A stretch of DNA of 64,000 nt. It comes from CADDYT01 sp035294125. Lineage in GTDB: Bacteria; Chloroflexota; Ktedonobacteria; Ktedonobacterales; Ktedonobacteraceae. Within the stretch, counting starts at the first letter, position 1; each line of letters begins with the position of its first letter. The notes under the pieces were generated by a model. The model saw nothing but the letters and a program-made list of their open reading frames with translations, searched no databases and was not told where the DNA came from. The stretch lies in assembly GCA_035294125.1 (NCBI GenBank), contig DATGLM010000037.1, forward strand, positions 35,755 to 99,754, written 5' to 3'. Positions 16,118-25,016 of this stretch are shown piece by piece. The translations under genes and the position numbers were made by a program.

Positions 16118-17911
16118 ATGACTATAGCGGCAAGAGTTTCTCAGCGCGCAGCGAGAACTGTTGCGACTCGCGTGCAGGAAACGCAAGATATGGAGGCACG
16201 CGAACTACCAGGCAGCCACATTCTCTGTGAAGCCCTGGTGCGCGAAGGGGTAGATTTGATGTATGGTTACCCCGGCGGGGCTATTATGCCCTTCTACGAC
16301 GCGCTTACCTCGTATCCCATGCTGCGGCATGTCCTGGTGCGACACGAGCAGGCAGCCGCGCATGCCGCCGATGGCTATGCTCGCGCAACCGGCAAAGTCG
16401 GCGTCTGTGTTGCTACCAGCGGCCCCGGTGCCACCAACCTTGTGACCGGCCTCGCGACTGCCTACATGGACTCAACGCCGGTTGTCGCCATCACCGGGCA
16501 GGTGGCCCGTCCCTTTATCGGGCGCGATGCCTTCCAGGAGACCGACGTGCTCGGCGTCACGCAGCCCATCACCAAGCACAATTTTCTGGTCAAAAGCATC
16601 GAAGACCTGGCCGATACTGTCCACGAGGCGTTCCGGCTGGCAAAGGGTGGTCGTCCCGGCCCCGTACTGATCGACGTTCCCAAAGATGTGCAACTGGGTA
16701 AGGGCATGTATCGCCCGCGTGCCTCGGTCAGCTCGATTGAGTCTTTTCGAGCTATCCATGTTCCTGAGCCATCACCAGAGGCCATTGCCCGTGCCGTGCG
16801 GCTCATCGCCTCGGCTCAACGCCCCTTAATTATGTCTGGTCATGGGGTCATCCTATCCGAGGCATTTGAAGAGCTACGTGCCTTCGCGGAGAAGACCAGT
16901 ATTCCGATCATCAGCACGCTGCTTGGCCTGAGCGCCTTGCCGGTGGATCACCCGCTTTTCCTCGGCATGCCCGGCATGCACGGCCCCGCGCACGTCAACC
17001 ACGCCATCGGCCTCGCCGACCTTATCATCGGCGTCGGCCTGCGCTTCGATGACCGCGTGACCGGCAAGGTGAGCGAGTTCGCCCCGCACGCCCGCATCAT
17101 CCATATCGATATCGACGCATCCGAGATGCACAAGGTCAAGCCCGCCGCCGTGCCGATTGTGGCCGATGCGAAGGCTGCCCTGACCGCTCTGTTGGAGGCG
17201 GTAGAGCCAGCAGAGCATGCCGACTGGATCGCCGAGATTCGCTCCTGGGAGGCGCAGGAGAACGAGCGGCTGGCAAACGCGACCCGCGACCAGGAATATC
17301 CTGACCCGCGCAGCATCCTGGATGCCATCTACGAAGCCACCAACGGCGACGCGATCATCGTGAGCGATGTAGGCCAGCACCAGATGTGGACGGCGCGTTT
17401 CTATCCCTGGAAACGCCCCAACAGCCACATCACCTCCGGCGGACTCGGCACGATGGGCTTCAGCCTCCCGGCCGCGATGGGCGTCAAGATGGGCGTGCCA
17501 GACGCGACCGTCTGGGTAGTGGCGGGCGATGGCGGCATCCAGATGAATATTCAGGAACTGGCCACGCTGAAGCAGTTGGGTCTCGCTCTCAAAGTCGCCA
17601 TCATGAACAACGGCTATCTCGGCATGGTGCGCCAGTGGCAGCAGTTCTTCCACAATCACAACTATTCGGAGACGCCTATCACCGGCCCAGATTATCCCAA
17701 ACTGGCCGATGCCTACGGTCTCTCCGGCATGTGTATCACGCGGCGCGAAGACGTGGCGGCGGCGGTGCGCAAGGCGATGGAGACGCCCGGCACCGTGATT
17801 ATCGACTTCGTCATCGAGCCAGAGTCCAACGTCTACCCGATGGTCGCACCCGGCTCGCCGATTACGATCATGATTGAAGAACCTGTGGAGGAGGTTGCCC
17901 ACCATGACTGA
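16118..17911 (+). CDS. ilvB: acetolactate synthase large subunit
   Basis: A 597-residue ThDP enzyme. It condenses pyruvate with pyruvate or 2-ketobutyrate, the first common step of Val, Leu and Ile synthesis. The catalytic Glu is in RHEQAAAHAADGYARATG (about residue 75). The FAD-binding middle domain follows, and the ThDP/Mg motif G-D-G-G... N-N-G-Y-L-G-M is at about 470-510. An extension of about 25 residues precedes the core. The ATG follows AAAGGAG. The stop overlaps the ilvN start by 8 nt, so the subunits are translationally coupled. Expression is probably controlled by the attenuator leader. Confidence 0.96.
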   Translation: MTIAARVSQRAARTVATRVQETQDMEARELPGSHILCEALVREGVDLMYGYPGGAIMPFYDALTSYPMLRHVLVRHEQAAAHAADGYARATGKVGVCVATSGPGATNLVTGLATAYMDSTPVVAITGQVARPFIGRDAFQETDVLGVTQPITKHNFLVKSIEDLADTVHEAFRLAKGGRPGPVLIDVPKDVQLGKGMYRPRASVSSIESFRAIHVPEPSPEAIARAVRLIASAQRPLIMSGHGVILSEAFEELRAFAEKTSIPIISTLLGLSALPVDHPLFLGMPGMHGPAHVNHAIGLADLIIGVGLRFDDRVTGKVSEFAPHARIIHIDIDASEMHKVKPAAVPIVADAKAALTALLEAVEPAEHADWIAEIRSWEAQENERLANATRDQEYPDPRSILDAIYEATNGDAIIVSDVGQHQMWTARFYPWKRPNSHITSGGLGTMGFSLPAAMGVKMGVPDATVWVVAGDGGIQMNIQELATLKQLGLALKVAIMNNGYLGMVRQWQQFFHNHNYSETPITGPDYPKLADAYGLSGMCITRREDVAAAVRKAMETPGTVIIDFVIEPESNVYPMVAPGSPITIMIEEPVEEVAHHD

Positions 17912-18464
17912 ACAGGCTGCTCCTACCCGTGCAGGCCAGTCCGACGCACATCAGGATGATGCCCGCGAGCATATCCTTGTCCTCTTCGTCAATGACCGGC
18001 CCGGCTCGGTTGATCGCGTCGTTGGCGTGCTGCGGCGGCGGCGCGCCAACATGCAGACGCTCACCATCGGGCGCAGCGAACTGGCGGAGGTGGTACGCAT
18101 CACGGTCGTCGTGGATGACTCCGAAGTGGGAGTCGAGCAGTTGGTAGAGCAGCTGCGCAAAGTTGTCGATGTCCGGCAGGTTGTCAATCTCTCAACCGCC
18201 CAGGCAGTCGCACGCGAGCTCGCGCTCATCAAAGTGAGTAGCACAGCAACCAGTTATAGTGAAATTATCGAACTTGGTCATCAATTTGGTGCGCACCCGG
18301 TAGATGTCACTCCGGAGACGGTTACGCTGGAAGTGACTGGCAGCGAAGAGAAGGTGACAAAAATCGTTGACCTGCTACAACCGTATGGTATCCGTGAAAT
18401 CGCTCGCACCGGCTGCGTCGCCATGACTCGCGGCGCTGCCGATGCGGGCGATAGCGAAAGTTAA
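17904..18464 (+). CDS. ilvN: acetolactate synthase small (regulatory) subunit
   Basis: A 186-residue ACT-domain subunit that activates IlvB and confers valine feedback control. The N-terminal ACT domain begins HILVLFVNDRPGSVDRVVGVLRRR (about 22-95); a second ALS_ss_C domain covers about 100-180. An ATG 30 nt upstream is in frame, but ATG 17904 follows GGAGGAGG and overlaps the ilvB stop, so I prefer it. A 22-residue polar extension precedes the ACT core. Confidence 0.93.
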   Translation: MTEQAAPTRAGQSDAHQDDAREHILVLFVNDRPGSVDRVVGVLRRRRANMQTLTIGRSELAEVVRITVVVDDSEVGVEQLVEQLRKVVDVRQVVNLSTAQAVARELALIKVSSTATSYSEIIELGHQFGAHPVDVTPETVTLEVTGSEEKVTKIVDLLQPYGIREIARTGCVAMTRGAADAGDSES

Positions 18465-18494
18465 GCATGGGATAGATAGAAGGAGCATTTTCAC

Positions 18495-19592
18495 ATGGCA
18501 AACATTTATTACGATGCGGACGCGAACCTCGAACTTATTCAGAACAAGCGCGTAGCCGTCATTGGCTACGGTAGTCAGGGCCACGCGCACGCGCTGAATA
18601 TGCGCGACAACGGCTGTGATGTCGTGGTGGGCCTGCCCGCCAGCAGCAAGAGCCGCGAGAAGGCTGAGGCCGAAGGTCTGCGAGTCATGACGCCAGCCGA
18701 CGCGGCGGAGCAAGCAGACATCATCATGATCCTCATCCCCGACCAGTATCACCGCGAGGTCTACGAGCGCGACATCAAGCCCGGCCTGGCCCCCGGCAAG
18801 ATGCTCATGACCGCGCATGGCTTCAGCCTGCACTATTCACAGATCATCCCGCCGGAGGATATCGATGTGGCGATGGTCGCGCCAAAAAGCCCCGGTCACA
18901 TGCTGCGCCGCCTCTTTGTGGAGGGTGTCGGTGTTCCCGCGCTCTGGGCCGTCCACCAGGACGCCACCGGCCACGCCGAAGCTATGACCCTGGCCTACGC
19001 CCGCGCCATCGGCTGCACGCGCGCGGGTGTACTGCGCACCACCATCGCGGAAGAAACCGAGACTGACCTCTTTGGCGAGCAGGCCGTGCTCTGCGGCGGC
19101 GTCACCTCGCTCATCCGCGCTGGTTTCGAGACGCTTGTCGAGGCCGGATACCAGCCGGAGGTGGCGTATTTTGAGTGCATGCACGAGATGAAGCTGATCG
19201 TCGACCTCATGTACCAGGGTGGCATGAGCTACATGCGCTACTCCGTCAGCGATACCGCCGAATATGGCGATTACGTCTCCGGACCGCGCATCATCGACCA
19301 GCATGCTCGCGATGAGATGCGTCGCATCCTCAATGAAATCCAGACCGGGGCCTTTGCCACGCGCTGGATTCTGGAAAACCAGGCCGGTCGCCCCAGCTTC
19401 AACGCTATGCGCAAGGCTAACGCCGCCCACCAGATCGAGCAGGTCGGCAGCGAACTGCGCTCCATGATGCCCTGGCTCAACGCCCCCAACAAGAAAGCCG
19501 AAATTGCGCAGAACAAAGAGGCAAAGTCCGAAGCGGCTCACACTTCTCAGATAGCTGAGAAACAGGAAACTGCGGCAGAAACGAAAAATTAG
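18495..19592 (+). CDS. ilvC: ketol-acid reductoisomerase (NADP-type class I)
   Basis: A 365-residue enzyme converting acetolactate and acetohydroxybutyrate to the dihydroxy acids. The Rossmann motif GYGSQGHAHALNMRD is at about 24-38. The S-S-K-S-R segment near 52-57 fits NADPH binding. The Mg ligands are in the C-terminal knotted domain, including DLFGEQAVLCGG (about 190-201) and CMHEMKLIVDL. The last 35 residues (KKAEIAQNKEAKSEAA...) are a low-complexity charged tail beyond the usual class I end near 330. The ATG follows GAAGGAGC. It is third in the operon, 30 nt after ilvN. Confidence 0.96.
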   Translation: MANIYYDADANLELIQNKRVAVIGYGSQGHAHALNMRDNGCDVVVGLPASSKSREKAEAEGLRVMTPADAAEQADIIMILIPDQYHREVYERDIKPGLAPGKMLMTAHGFSLHYSQIIPPEDIDVAMVAPKSPGHMLRRLFVEGVGVPALWAVHQDATGHAEAMTLAYARAIGCTRAGVLRTTIAEETETDLFGEQAVLCGGVTSLIRAGFETLVEAGYQPEVAYFECMHEMKLIVDLMYQGGMSYMRYSVSDTAEYGDYVSGPRIIDQHARDEMRRILNEIQTGAFATRWILENQAGRPSFNAMRKANAAHQIEQVGSELRSMMPWLNAPNKKAEIAQNKEAKSEAAHTSQIAEKQETAAETKN

Positions 19593-19612
19593 TAGCTCTG
19601 TGTAGTGTAGGA

Positions 19613-19682
19613 AACCAGATGGAACAGGGCATCCATTATGGATACCCGCTCAGGGAGACGGGTAAGGAACCCATCTCAGGTT
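19613..19682 (+). ncRNA. candidate structured RNA (three-way junction) before leuA
   Basis: An outer stem (AACCAGATGG at 19613-19622 with CCATCT-CA-GGTT at 19671-19682, two-nt bulge) encloses two hairpins: ATCCA/TGGAT (19631-19635 and 19639-19643) and ACCCG/CGGGT (19644-19648 and 19659-19663). It ends 3-4 nt before the leuA ribosome site AAGGAGG. It could set leuA translation within the operon or mark an RNA processing point. The fold was found by eye only. Confidence 0.35.
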
Positions 19683-19701
19683 ACAAGGAGGAACATAAAC
19701 A

Positions 19702-20877
19702 ATGGGAGACCCTGCGGTAATTAGAATTTTTGATACGACGTTGCGCGATGGCGAACAGTCCCCTGGAGCAACGATGACCACCGAGGAGAAGTTGCAGGTT
19801 GCCGGGCAGCTTATGCGCCTCAACGTGGACATCATCGAGGCTGGCTTTCCCGCCGCCTCGCCGGGCGACCTTGCGGCAGTCAAAGAGATTGCGAAGCTCA
19901 CTCGCGGCGTCGCTATCGCCGGACTTGCCCGCGCCAATGCCAGCGATATCGACGCCGTCTGGGAGGCTATCCACGAGGCGGAACGGCCCGTGATCCATGT
20001 GTTTATCGCTACCTCTGATATCCATCTCAAGCACAAGTTCAATATTGACCGCGAGCAGGCGCTACAGCAGATCAGAGCGATGGTAACCTACGCGCGCAAT
20101 CTCTGCCCCACCGTTGAGTTCTCGGCGGAGGACGCCACGCGCAGCGACTGGGACTATCTCTGCCGCGTCTTTGAAACGGCCATCAAGTGTGGTGCCACCA
20201 CCATCAACATCCCGGATACTGTTGGCTATACCATGCCGCACGAGTATCAGGCGCTCTTCCGCTACCTGCAGGAGCGCGTGACGGGCATCGAGGATGTCGT
20301 CATGAGCGCGCACTGCCACAACGACCTCGGCATGGCGACTGCCAACACGCTGGCGGCTATCCAGGCCGGGGCGCGGCAGGTCGAAGTGACGATCAACGGC
20401 ATCGGCGAGCGCGCCGGGAACACGGCTATGGAAGAGGTGGTGATGGCTCTGCGCACGCGCCCGGAGGTCTATCAGGCCGATACCCGCATTCGCGCCGAAG
20501 AGTTCCTCGCCGCCAGCCAGCTTGTCAGTCGCCTGACCGGCCTGCCTGTCCAGCCCAACAAGGCCATCGTCGGCATGAACGCCTTCGCGCACGAGGCTGG
20601 TATTCATCAGGATGGCATGCTCAAGAACCGCCTGACCTACGAGATCATGACACCGCAATCGGTTGGCTGGACGGATACCAAACTCGTGCTGGGCAAGCAT
20701 TCCGGTCGCCACGGCCTCGATGCTCGTCTGCGCCAGCTCGGCTACAAGCTCAACGCCGAAGACCTCAAAGCCGCCTATCGCCGCTTCGTCGAGTTGGCCG
20801 ACCAGAAAAAACACGTTACTGACGACGACCTCGTCTATATCGTTGAAAGCGGCCAGGAGACGCCTGCCGCTATCTAA
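19702..20877 (+). CDS. leuA: 2-isopropylmalate synthase, short form without regulatory domain
   Basis: A 391-residue DRE-TIM metallolyase condensing acetyl-CoA with 2-ketoisovalerate, the first committed step to leucine. The catalytic DTTLRDGEQSPG is at about 10-21, the metal-binding HCHNDLG near 210, and the flexible-loop regions GERAGN and GKHSGRHGL near 240 and 338. Typical LeuA proteins reach about 510 residues because of a C-terminal leucine-binding regulatory domain; here the protein stops right after the linker helices. An inverted-repeat element begins 34 nt past the stop. Homocitrate or citramalate synthase activity is possible, but the sequence and operon fit LeuA. leuB and leuCD are not in the window. 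Confidence 0.85.
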   Translation: MGDPAVIRIFDTTLRDGEQSPGATMTTEEKLQVAGQLMRLNVDIIEAGFPAASPGDLAAVKEIAKLTRGVAIAGLARANASDIDAVWEAIHEAERPVIHVFIATSDIHLKHKFNIDREQALQQIRAMVTYARNLCPTVEFSAEDATRSDWDYLCRVFETAIKCGATTINIPDTVGYTMPHEYQALFRYLQERVTGIEDVVMSAHCHNDLGMATANTLAAIQAGARQVEVTINGIGERAGNTAMEEVVMALRTRPEVYQADTRIRAEEFLAASQLVSRLTGLPVQPNKAIVGMNAFAHEAGIHQDGMLKNRLTYEIMTPQSVGWTDTKLVLGKHSGRHGLDARLRQLGYKLNAEDLKAAYRRFVELADQKKHVTDDDLVYIVESGQETPAAI

Positions 20878-20910
20878 TCCATCCAGCGTCCGCATCGCCA
20901 CAAGGCACCC

Positions 20911-21021
20911 GCAAGGGGTACCTCTACTATACGCGGACGTTCGCCAGCTACGCTGGCGAGCGACGGCGTGGGAGTGGCGGTGGGGACCGTATTATAGTAG
21001 GGCCAGCCCTTGCGGCTGGCC
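20911..21021. repeat. inverted-repeat (REP/MITE-like) element between leuA and ilvE
   Basis: Imperfect terminal inverted repeats of about 25 nt (GCAAGGGGTACC...CTACTATA near 20911 and TATAGTAGGGCCAGCCCTTGC ending at 21013) enclose a perfect 7-bp hairpin (20942-20958). The right end carries another perfect 8-bp hairpin (21001-21008 with 21014-21021). It has no coding capacity. It resembles dispersed palindromic units; only one copy is evident here. Confidence 0.55.
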
Positions 21022-21060
21022 TGGGGCGGGGTAGGGTAGCCCCGCGAAGGAGCAAAATTC

Positions 21061-22065
21061 GTGACCCAGGTTGATCCCAATTTATCGACAGCGCAACAGA
21101 ACGGCCACCAGGTGAAAGCCGAGGCCCCGAAGATACCGGTGCTGAACCCGGATGAAGGCTACGCCTACTTTGAAGGACGTATCGTGCCGATGAGCGAGGC
21201 GAAGATCAGCATCGCCACGCACGCGCTGCACTATGGCACGGCCTGTTTCGAGGGCATTCGTGGCTACTGGAATGAGCAACACGAACAACTCTATCTGCTC
21301 AAGCTGCGCGAGCACTACCAGCGCATGATGAATTCGTGCAATACCCTGCGCATCCAGCCAAAGGAATCGCTGGACGAACTGTGCGAGATTACTGTGGAAC
21401 TGGTGCGCAAACACGGCTATCACTCGGATGTCTACGTGCGCCCGCTGGCCTACAAAGCCTCGCGTACCATCAAACTCACTCTCAGCGCGCTGGAAGACGC
21501 AATGGCAATTTACGCCTTCCCGATGGGCAACTACGTAGATATCAGCGCGGGCCTCAGCGTCTGCACTTCGTCCTGGCGGCGCGCCAACAGCAACGCCATG
21601 CCGGTGCGCGCCAAAGTCACCGGAGCTTATATCAATAGCTCGCTGGCGGTAGACGATGCCAGCGCCGCTGGTTTCGACGAGGCCATTATGCTGACCGATG
21701 ACGGCACCGTCTCCGAAGGCAGTTCGTGCAACCTCTTTATCCTGCGCAACGGCAAATTTGCCACGCCCGAACTGGCCGAAGATATCCTCGAAGGTGTGAC
21801 GCGCAACGCCCTGCTTGAGATGATTCCAAACGAGCTTAGCATGCCAGTCGAGGAGCGGCGTATCGACCGCACCGAACTCTACGCCTCCGATGAAATCTTC
21901 CTCTGCGGCACCGGCGTCCAGGTTTCGCCAGTCACCAGCGTTGATCGCCGCCGCGTCGGCAACGGCCAGCCTGGCCTCTATACCATGAAACTGCAAGAAG
22001 CCTATCTCGCCGCCTGTCGTGGCGAAAATGAAAAATATCGTGACTGGGTAACGCCAGTCTATTAA
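21061..22065 (+). CDS. ilvE: branched-chain amino acid aminotransferase
   Basis: A 334-residue class IV PLP aminotransferase that performs the last step of Val, Leu and Ile synthesis. The substrate-contact region HALHYGTACFEGIRGY is at about 57-72. The PLP Lys is in RAKVTGAYINS near 184, and the EGSSCNLF cofactor-binding segment near 219. The start is GTG 21061 with GAAGGAGC about 7 nt upstream; no in-frame ATG fits better. A 25-residue polar extension precedes the core. The repeat-filled 180-nt gap before it makes translational coupling to leuA unlikely. Confidence 0.95.
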   Translation: MTQVDPNLSTAQQNGHQVKAEAPKIPVLNPDEGYAYFEGRIVPMSEAKISIATHALHYGTACFEGIRGYWNEQHEQLYLLKLREHYQRMMNSCNTLRIQPKESLDELCEITVELVRKHGYHSDVYVRPLAYKASRTIKLTLSALEDAMAIYAFPMGNYVDISAGLSVCTSSWRRANSNAMPVRAKVTGAYINSSLAVDDASAAGFDEAIMLTDDGTVSEGSSCNLFILRNGKFATPELAEDILEGVTRNALLEMIPNELSMPVEERRIDRTELYASDEIFLCGTGVQVSPVTSVDRRRVGNGQPGLYTMKLQEAYLAACRGENEKYRDWVTPVY

Positions 22066-22077
22066 GGATGTTGTAGT

Positions 22078-23769
22078 ATGCGTTCAGATCAAATCAAACT
22101 CGGGTTTGAGCGCGCGCCACACCGGGGGCTGCTGCGCGCTACCGGAGTCGTAGGTGAGAACGATTTTAACAAGCCGTTCATCGCCGTCTGCAATTCCTAC
22201 GTAGACGTGGTGCCGGGCCATGTCCACCTGCAGGCCTTTGGCAGGCACGTCAAAGAGGCCATCAGAGCGGCAGGCGGCGTTCCTTTTGAGTTCAATACTA
22301 TCGGCGTGGACGATGGCATCGCTATGGGCCACATCGGCATGAAATACTCACTGCCCAGCCGCGAACTGATTGCCGATTGTGTCGAGACCATGATCGAGGC
22401 GCATCGCTTCGATGGCATGGTCTGCATTCCCAATTGCGACAAGATCGTGCCAGGGATGCTCATGGCCGCTATGCGTCTCGATATTCCCACCATCTTCGTC
22501 AGTGGCGGCCCGATGGCTGCTGGCAAGCTGGCCGATGGACGCTCCATCGACCTCATCAGCGTCTTTGAGGGCGTGGGCGCGTACCAGGCGGGCAAAATCG
22601 ATGACCAGGAACTGCTGGCGCTGGAACAGAACGCCTGTCCCTCCTGCGGCTCCTGCTCCGGCATGTTCACCGCCAACTCGATGAACTGCCTGATGGAGGC
22701 GCTGGGCCTCGCTCTCCCCGGCAACGGTTCGCGTCTCGCCACCAGCGAAGCGCGGCGCGAACTGGCCCGCGAGGCTGGTCGCATGATTTTGCAACTCATC
22801 AAGGCCGATCTCACGCCGCGCAAAATCGTCAATGCCAACACGATTGACAACGCCTTCGCGCTCGATATGGCAATGGGCGGCTCGACCAACACCGTCCTGC
22901 ACACACTGGCGATTGCCCACGAAGCCGGTGTCGAGTACTCGCTTGAGCGCATCAACGCCGTCTCACAGCGCACGCCACATCTCTGCAAGGTCAGTCCCTC
23001 TGGCAAGTGGCACATGGAGGACGTTGACCGCGCAGGCGGCATCAGCGCCATCCTGAAAGAACTCTCCAAAAAGCCGGGCGTGCTCAACCTTGATCGCCCC
23101 ACCGTCACGCTCAGGACACTGGGCGAGAATATCGCCGAGGCCAGGGTCGAAGACCCGGAGGTGATTCGCCCCATCGAATCACCGCATAGCGAGCAGGGCG
23201 GCCTCGCGATTCTCACCGGCAATCTTGCGCCCGACGGGGCCGTCGTCAAGGTTGGCGCGGTTGCCCCCTCCATGATGCGCCACGTTGGCCCGGCGCGTAT
23301 CTACAACTCTCAGGAAGAAGCCTGCGCGGGCATTCTCAACGGGCAGGTTGAAGAAGGCGACGTGGTGGTTATTCGCTACGAAGGGCCGCGTGGAGGCCCC
23401 GGCATGCAGGAGATGCTCGCGCCCACCGCCAACATCATGGGCATGGGCCTCGGCGAGAAGGTCGCGCTGGTCACCGATGGCCGCTTCTCCGGCGGCACAC
23501 GCGGAGCCTGCATCGGCCACGTCTCGCCCGAAGCTGCCGCCGGTGGTCCCATCGCCGCCCTCGTCGATGGCGACCTGATCTCTATCGACCTCATTGAGCG
23601 CCGCCTCGATGTCAACCTGACCCCTGCACAGATGCAGCAGCGCCTCGACGAGGTCAGCGCTGCCAACGCTGTCAGGCCGCCCCACGCGCCTGTCAAGAGT
23701 CGTTGGCTGCGCCGCTATGCCTCTCTCGTCACCTCCGCCAACACCGGAGCCGTGCTGGCAGACATTTAA
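22078..23769 (+). CDS. ilvD: dihydroxy-acid dehydratase
   Basis: A 563-residue [Fe-S] dehydratase converting dihydroxy acids to the 2-keto acids of Val and Ile. Cluster ligand cysteines appear in CNSYVDVV (about 39), CIPNCDKIVPG (about 118-122) and CPSCGSCSGMFTANSMN (about 186-192). The C-terminal signature TDGRFSGGTRG is near 463. The three-Cys pattern matches dehydratases with a [2Fe-2S] cluster. It starts 12 nt after ilvE and is the last gene of the operon; the 68-bp palindrome follows 3 nt past the stop. Confidence 0.96.
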   Translation: MRSDQIKLGFERAPHRGLLRATGVVGENDFNKPFIAVCNSYVDVVPGHVHLQAFGRHVKEAIRAAGGVPFEFNTIGVDDGIAMGHIGMKYSLPSRELIADCVETMIEAHRFDGMVCIPNCDKIVPGMLMAAMRLDIPTIFVSGGPMAAGKLADGRSIDLISVFEGVGAYQAGKIDDQELLALEQNACPSCGSCSGMFTANSMNCLMEALGLALPGNGSRLATSEARRELAREAGRMILQLIKADLTPRKIVNANTIDNAFALDMAMGGSTNTVLHTLAIAHEAGVEYSLERINAVSQRTPHLCKVSPSGKWHMEDVDRAGGISAILKELSKKPGVLNLDRPTVTLRTLGENIAEARVEDPEVIRPIESPHSEQGGLAILTGNLAPDGAVVKVGAVAPSMMRHVGPARIYNSQEEACAGILNGQVEEGDVVVIRYEGPRGGPGMQEMLAPTANIMGMGLGEKVALVTDGRFSGGTRGACIGHVSPEAAAGGPIAALVDGDLISIDLIERRLDVNLTPAQMQQRLDEVSAANAVRPPHAPVKSRWLRRYASLVTSANTGAVLADI

Positions 23770-23771
23770 TG

Positions 23772-23839
23772 TATGAAGCCGGGCGCGTAGCTGAATTGTT
23801 CCGCGCGCGGAACAATTCAGCTACGCGCCCGGCTTCATA
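23772..23839. repeat. perfect 68-bp palindrome at the end of the ilv operon
   Basis: Every base of 23772-23805 pairs with 23806-23839 with no mismatch and no spacer; the centre is CCGCG/CGCGG. As RNA it would be a 30-plus-bp hairpin. No T run follows, so it may end transcription, protect the 3' end of the operon or be a mobile palindromic unit. Confidence 0.9.
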
Positions 23840-23868
23840 GACATTTATGACTTTTGTTTCTGGCTGAG

Positions 23869-23897
23869 TTGCAATTTGGCACGGAAATCGTTAGAAT
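23869..23897 (+). promoter_or_regulatory. candidate promoter of thrB-thrC
   Basis: TTGCAA (23869-23874) and TAGAAT (23892-23897) are 17 nt apart, giving a transcript start about 50 nt before thrB. It implies separate control from the ilv operon. Confidence 0.5.
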
Positions 23898-23954
23898 AGT
23901 GCCAACTTGAGGAAAGGATTACAAAGGATATGCTCTGCAAATCAGAAAGGCGGG

Positions 23955-25016
23955 ATGGCGATGGCACCGGCATCGGTATTTCCTGCTACAGTCTCCGTCT
24001 TAACGCCCGCCACCTCAGCTAATCTGGGGCCGGGTTTCGATAGCCTGGGCTTAGCATTACAACTCTATAACCGTTTTTTCGTGGAGCAGGTAGGAGATGA
24101 CCCGGAGCACCCGACCATCGAGGTCTTTGGGCCGCTGGGTGCCGGACTCTCTACCGGGCCGGATAACCTGTTTTTCCGCGCCTTCACGCTCCTCTTCGAA
24201 AGGCGACAGCAGCCACTGCCTGCCGTCTCTATTCGCATGTCCATTGAGATTCCTCCCGGCTGCGGTCTGGGCAGCAGCGCCACCGCCGTTGTGGGCGGCC
24301 TGGTCGCGGCTAACGAGCTGCTGCGTGTGCGCGGCGCTGCAGTCTCGAAAGAGGAACTGCTCGAACTCGCGGTCGAAGCCGAGGCGGGCAACCATCCCGA
24401 TAATGTCGCGCCTGCCCTGCTTGGCGGACTCGTCGCCACCACGGTGGTGGAGGGCAAGATTCGCGCCGTGAAAACTCCTTTCCCCGATGCATTGAAGGCT
24501 GTCATTTTTACCCCGTCATTCCCGATGGATACCGTTGCCGGGCGCAAGCTGCTGCCCGCCAGCTACTCGAAGGCCGATGTCACCTTCAATACCGGGCGTG
24601 TCGCCCTCCTGCTGACCGCGCTGCAAACAGGCCGTTACGAACTGATCGCCGAGGCCATGCAGGACCGCCTGCACCAGCCCTACCGCCAGGCTCTTTTCCC
24701 CGCCATGCCCTATATCATTGACGCGGCCATCGCGGCGGGCGCGCACGGGGCCAGCCTCTCCGGTGGCGGCTCCTCGTTGATTGCGCTTGCCAGCGCCGAC
24801 CATCGCAAAGTGCTGCAGGCCATGCAGGAGACGGCCCGCGCGCATGGCGTTGAGGGAATGGGCCGTATCTTGCGCGCTGATCAGCACGGGGCGCGGGTGA
24901 TCAAAGCACCCCGTGGCCTGCGTAATTCTGTGCGAAAGGATGAGAAAGCCAGCTATGCAGATCAATTCTACTGGTCGCCGGCCAGAGCAACCGGAGAGCA
25001 GGCAATCAATGAATAG
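23955..25016 (+). CDS. thrB: homoserine kinase
   Basis: A 353-residue GHMP kinase phosphorylating L-homoserine for threonine synthesis. The substrate motif PATSANLGPGFDSLGLAL is at about 14-31. The ATP-binding GHMP motif (PPGCGLGSSATA) is near 97-108, and the C-terminal GHMP motif (GASLSGGGSSLIAL) near 267-280. A TTG 48 nt upstream is in frame, but ATG 23955 follows AGAAAGGCGGG and gives the usual N-terminus. The stop overlaps the thrC start by 8 nt. The last 50 residues extend past the normal family end. Confidence 0.92.
   Translation: MAMAPASVFPATVSVLTPATSANLGPGFDSLGLALQLYNRFFVEQVGDDPEHPTIEVFGPLGAGLSTGPDNLFFRAFTLLFERRQQPLPAVSIRMSIEIPPGCGLGSSATAVVGGLVAANELLRVRGAAVSKEELLELAVEAEAGNHPDNVAPALLGGLVATTVVEGKIRAVKTPFPDALKAVIFTPSFPMDTVAGRKLLPASYSKADVTFNTGRVALLLTALQTGRYELIAEAMQDRLHQPYRQALFPAMPYIIDAAIAAGAHGASLSGGGSSLIALASADHRKVLQAMQETARAHGVEGMGRILRADQHGARVIKAPRGLRNSVRKDEKASYADQFYWSPARATGEQAINE

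Noticed and set aside
16874..17905. 343-codon open frame antisense to ilvB, and similar long antisense frames over ilvC (18837-19541), leuA (20062-20901), ilvE (21082-21996) and ilvD (22197-23273)
   Set aside because: They mirror the codon bias of strong genes on the other strand, lack ribosome sites and show His/Arg/Gly-rich unnatural composition.
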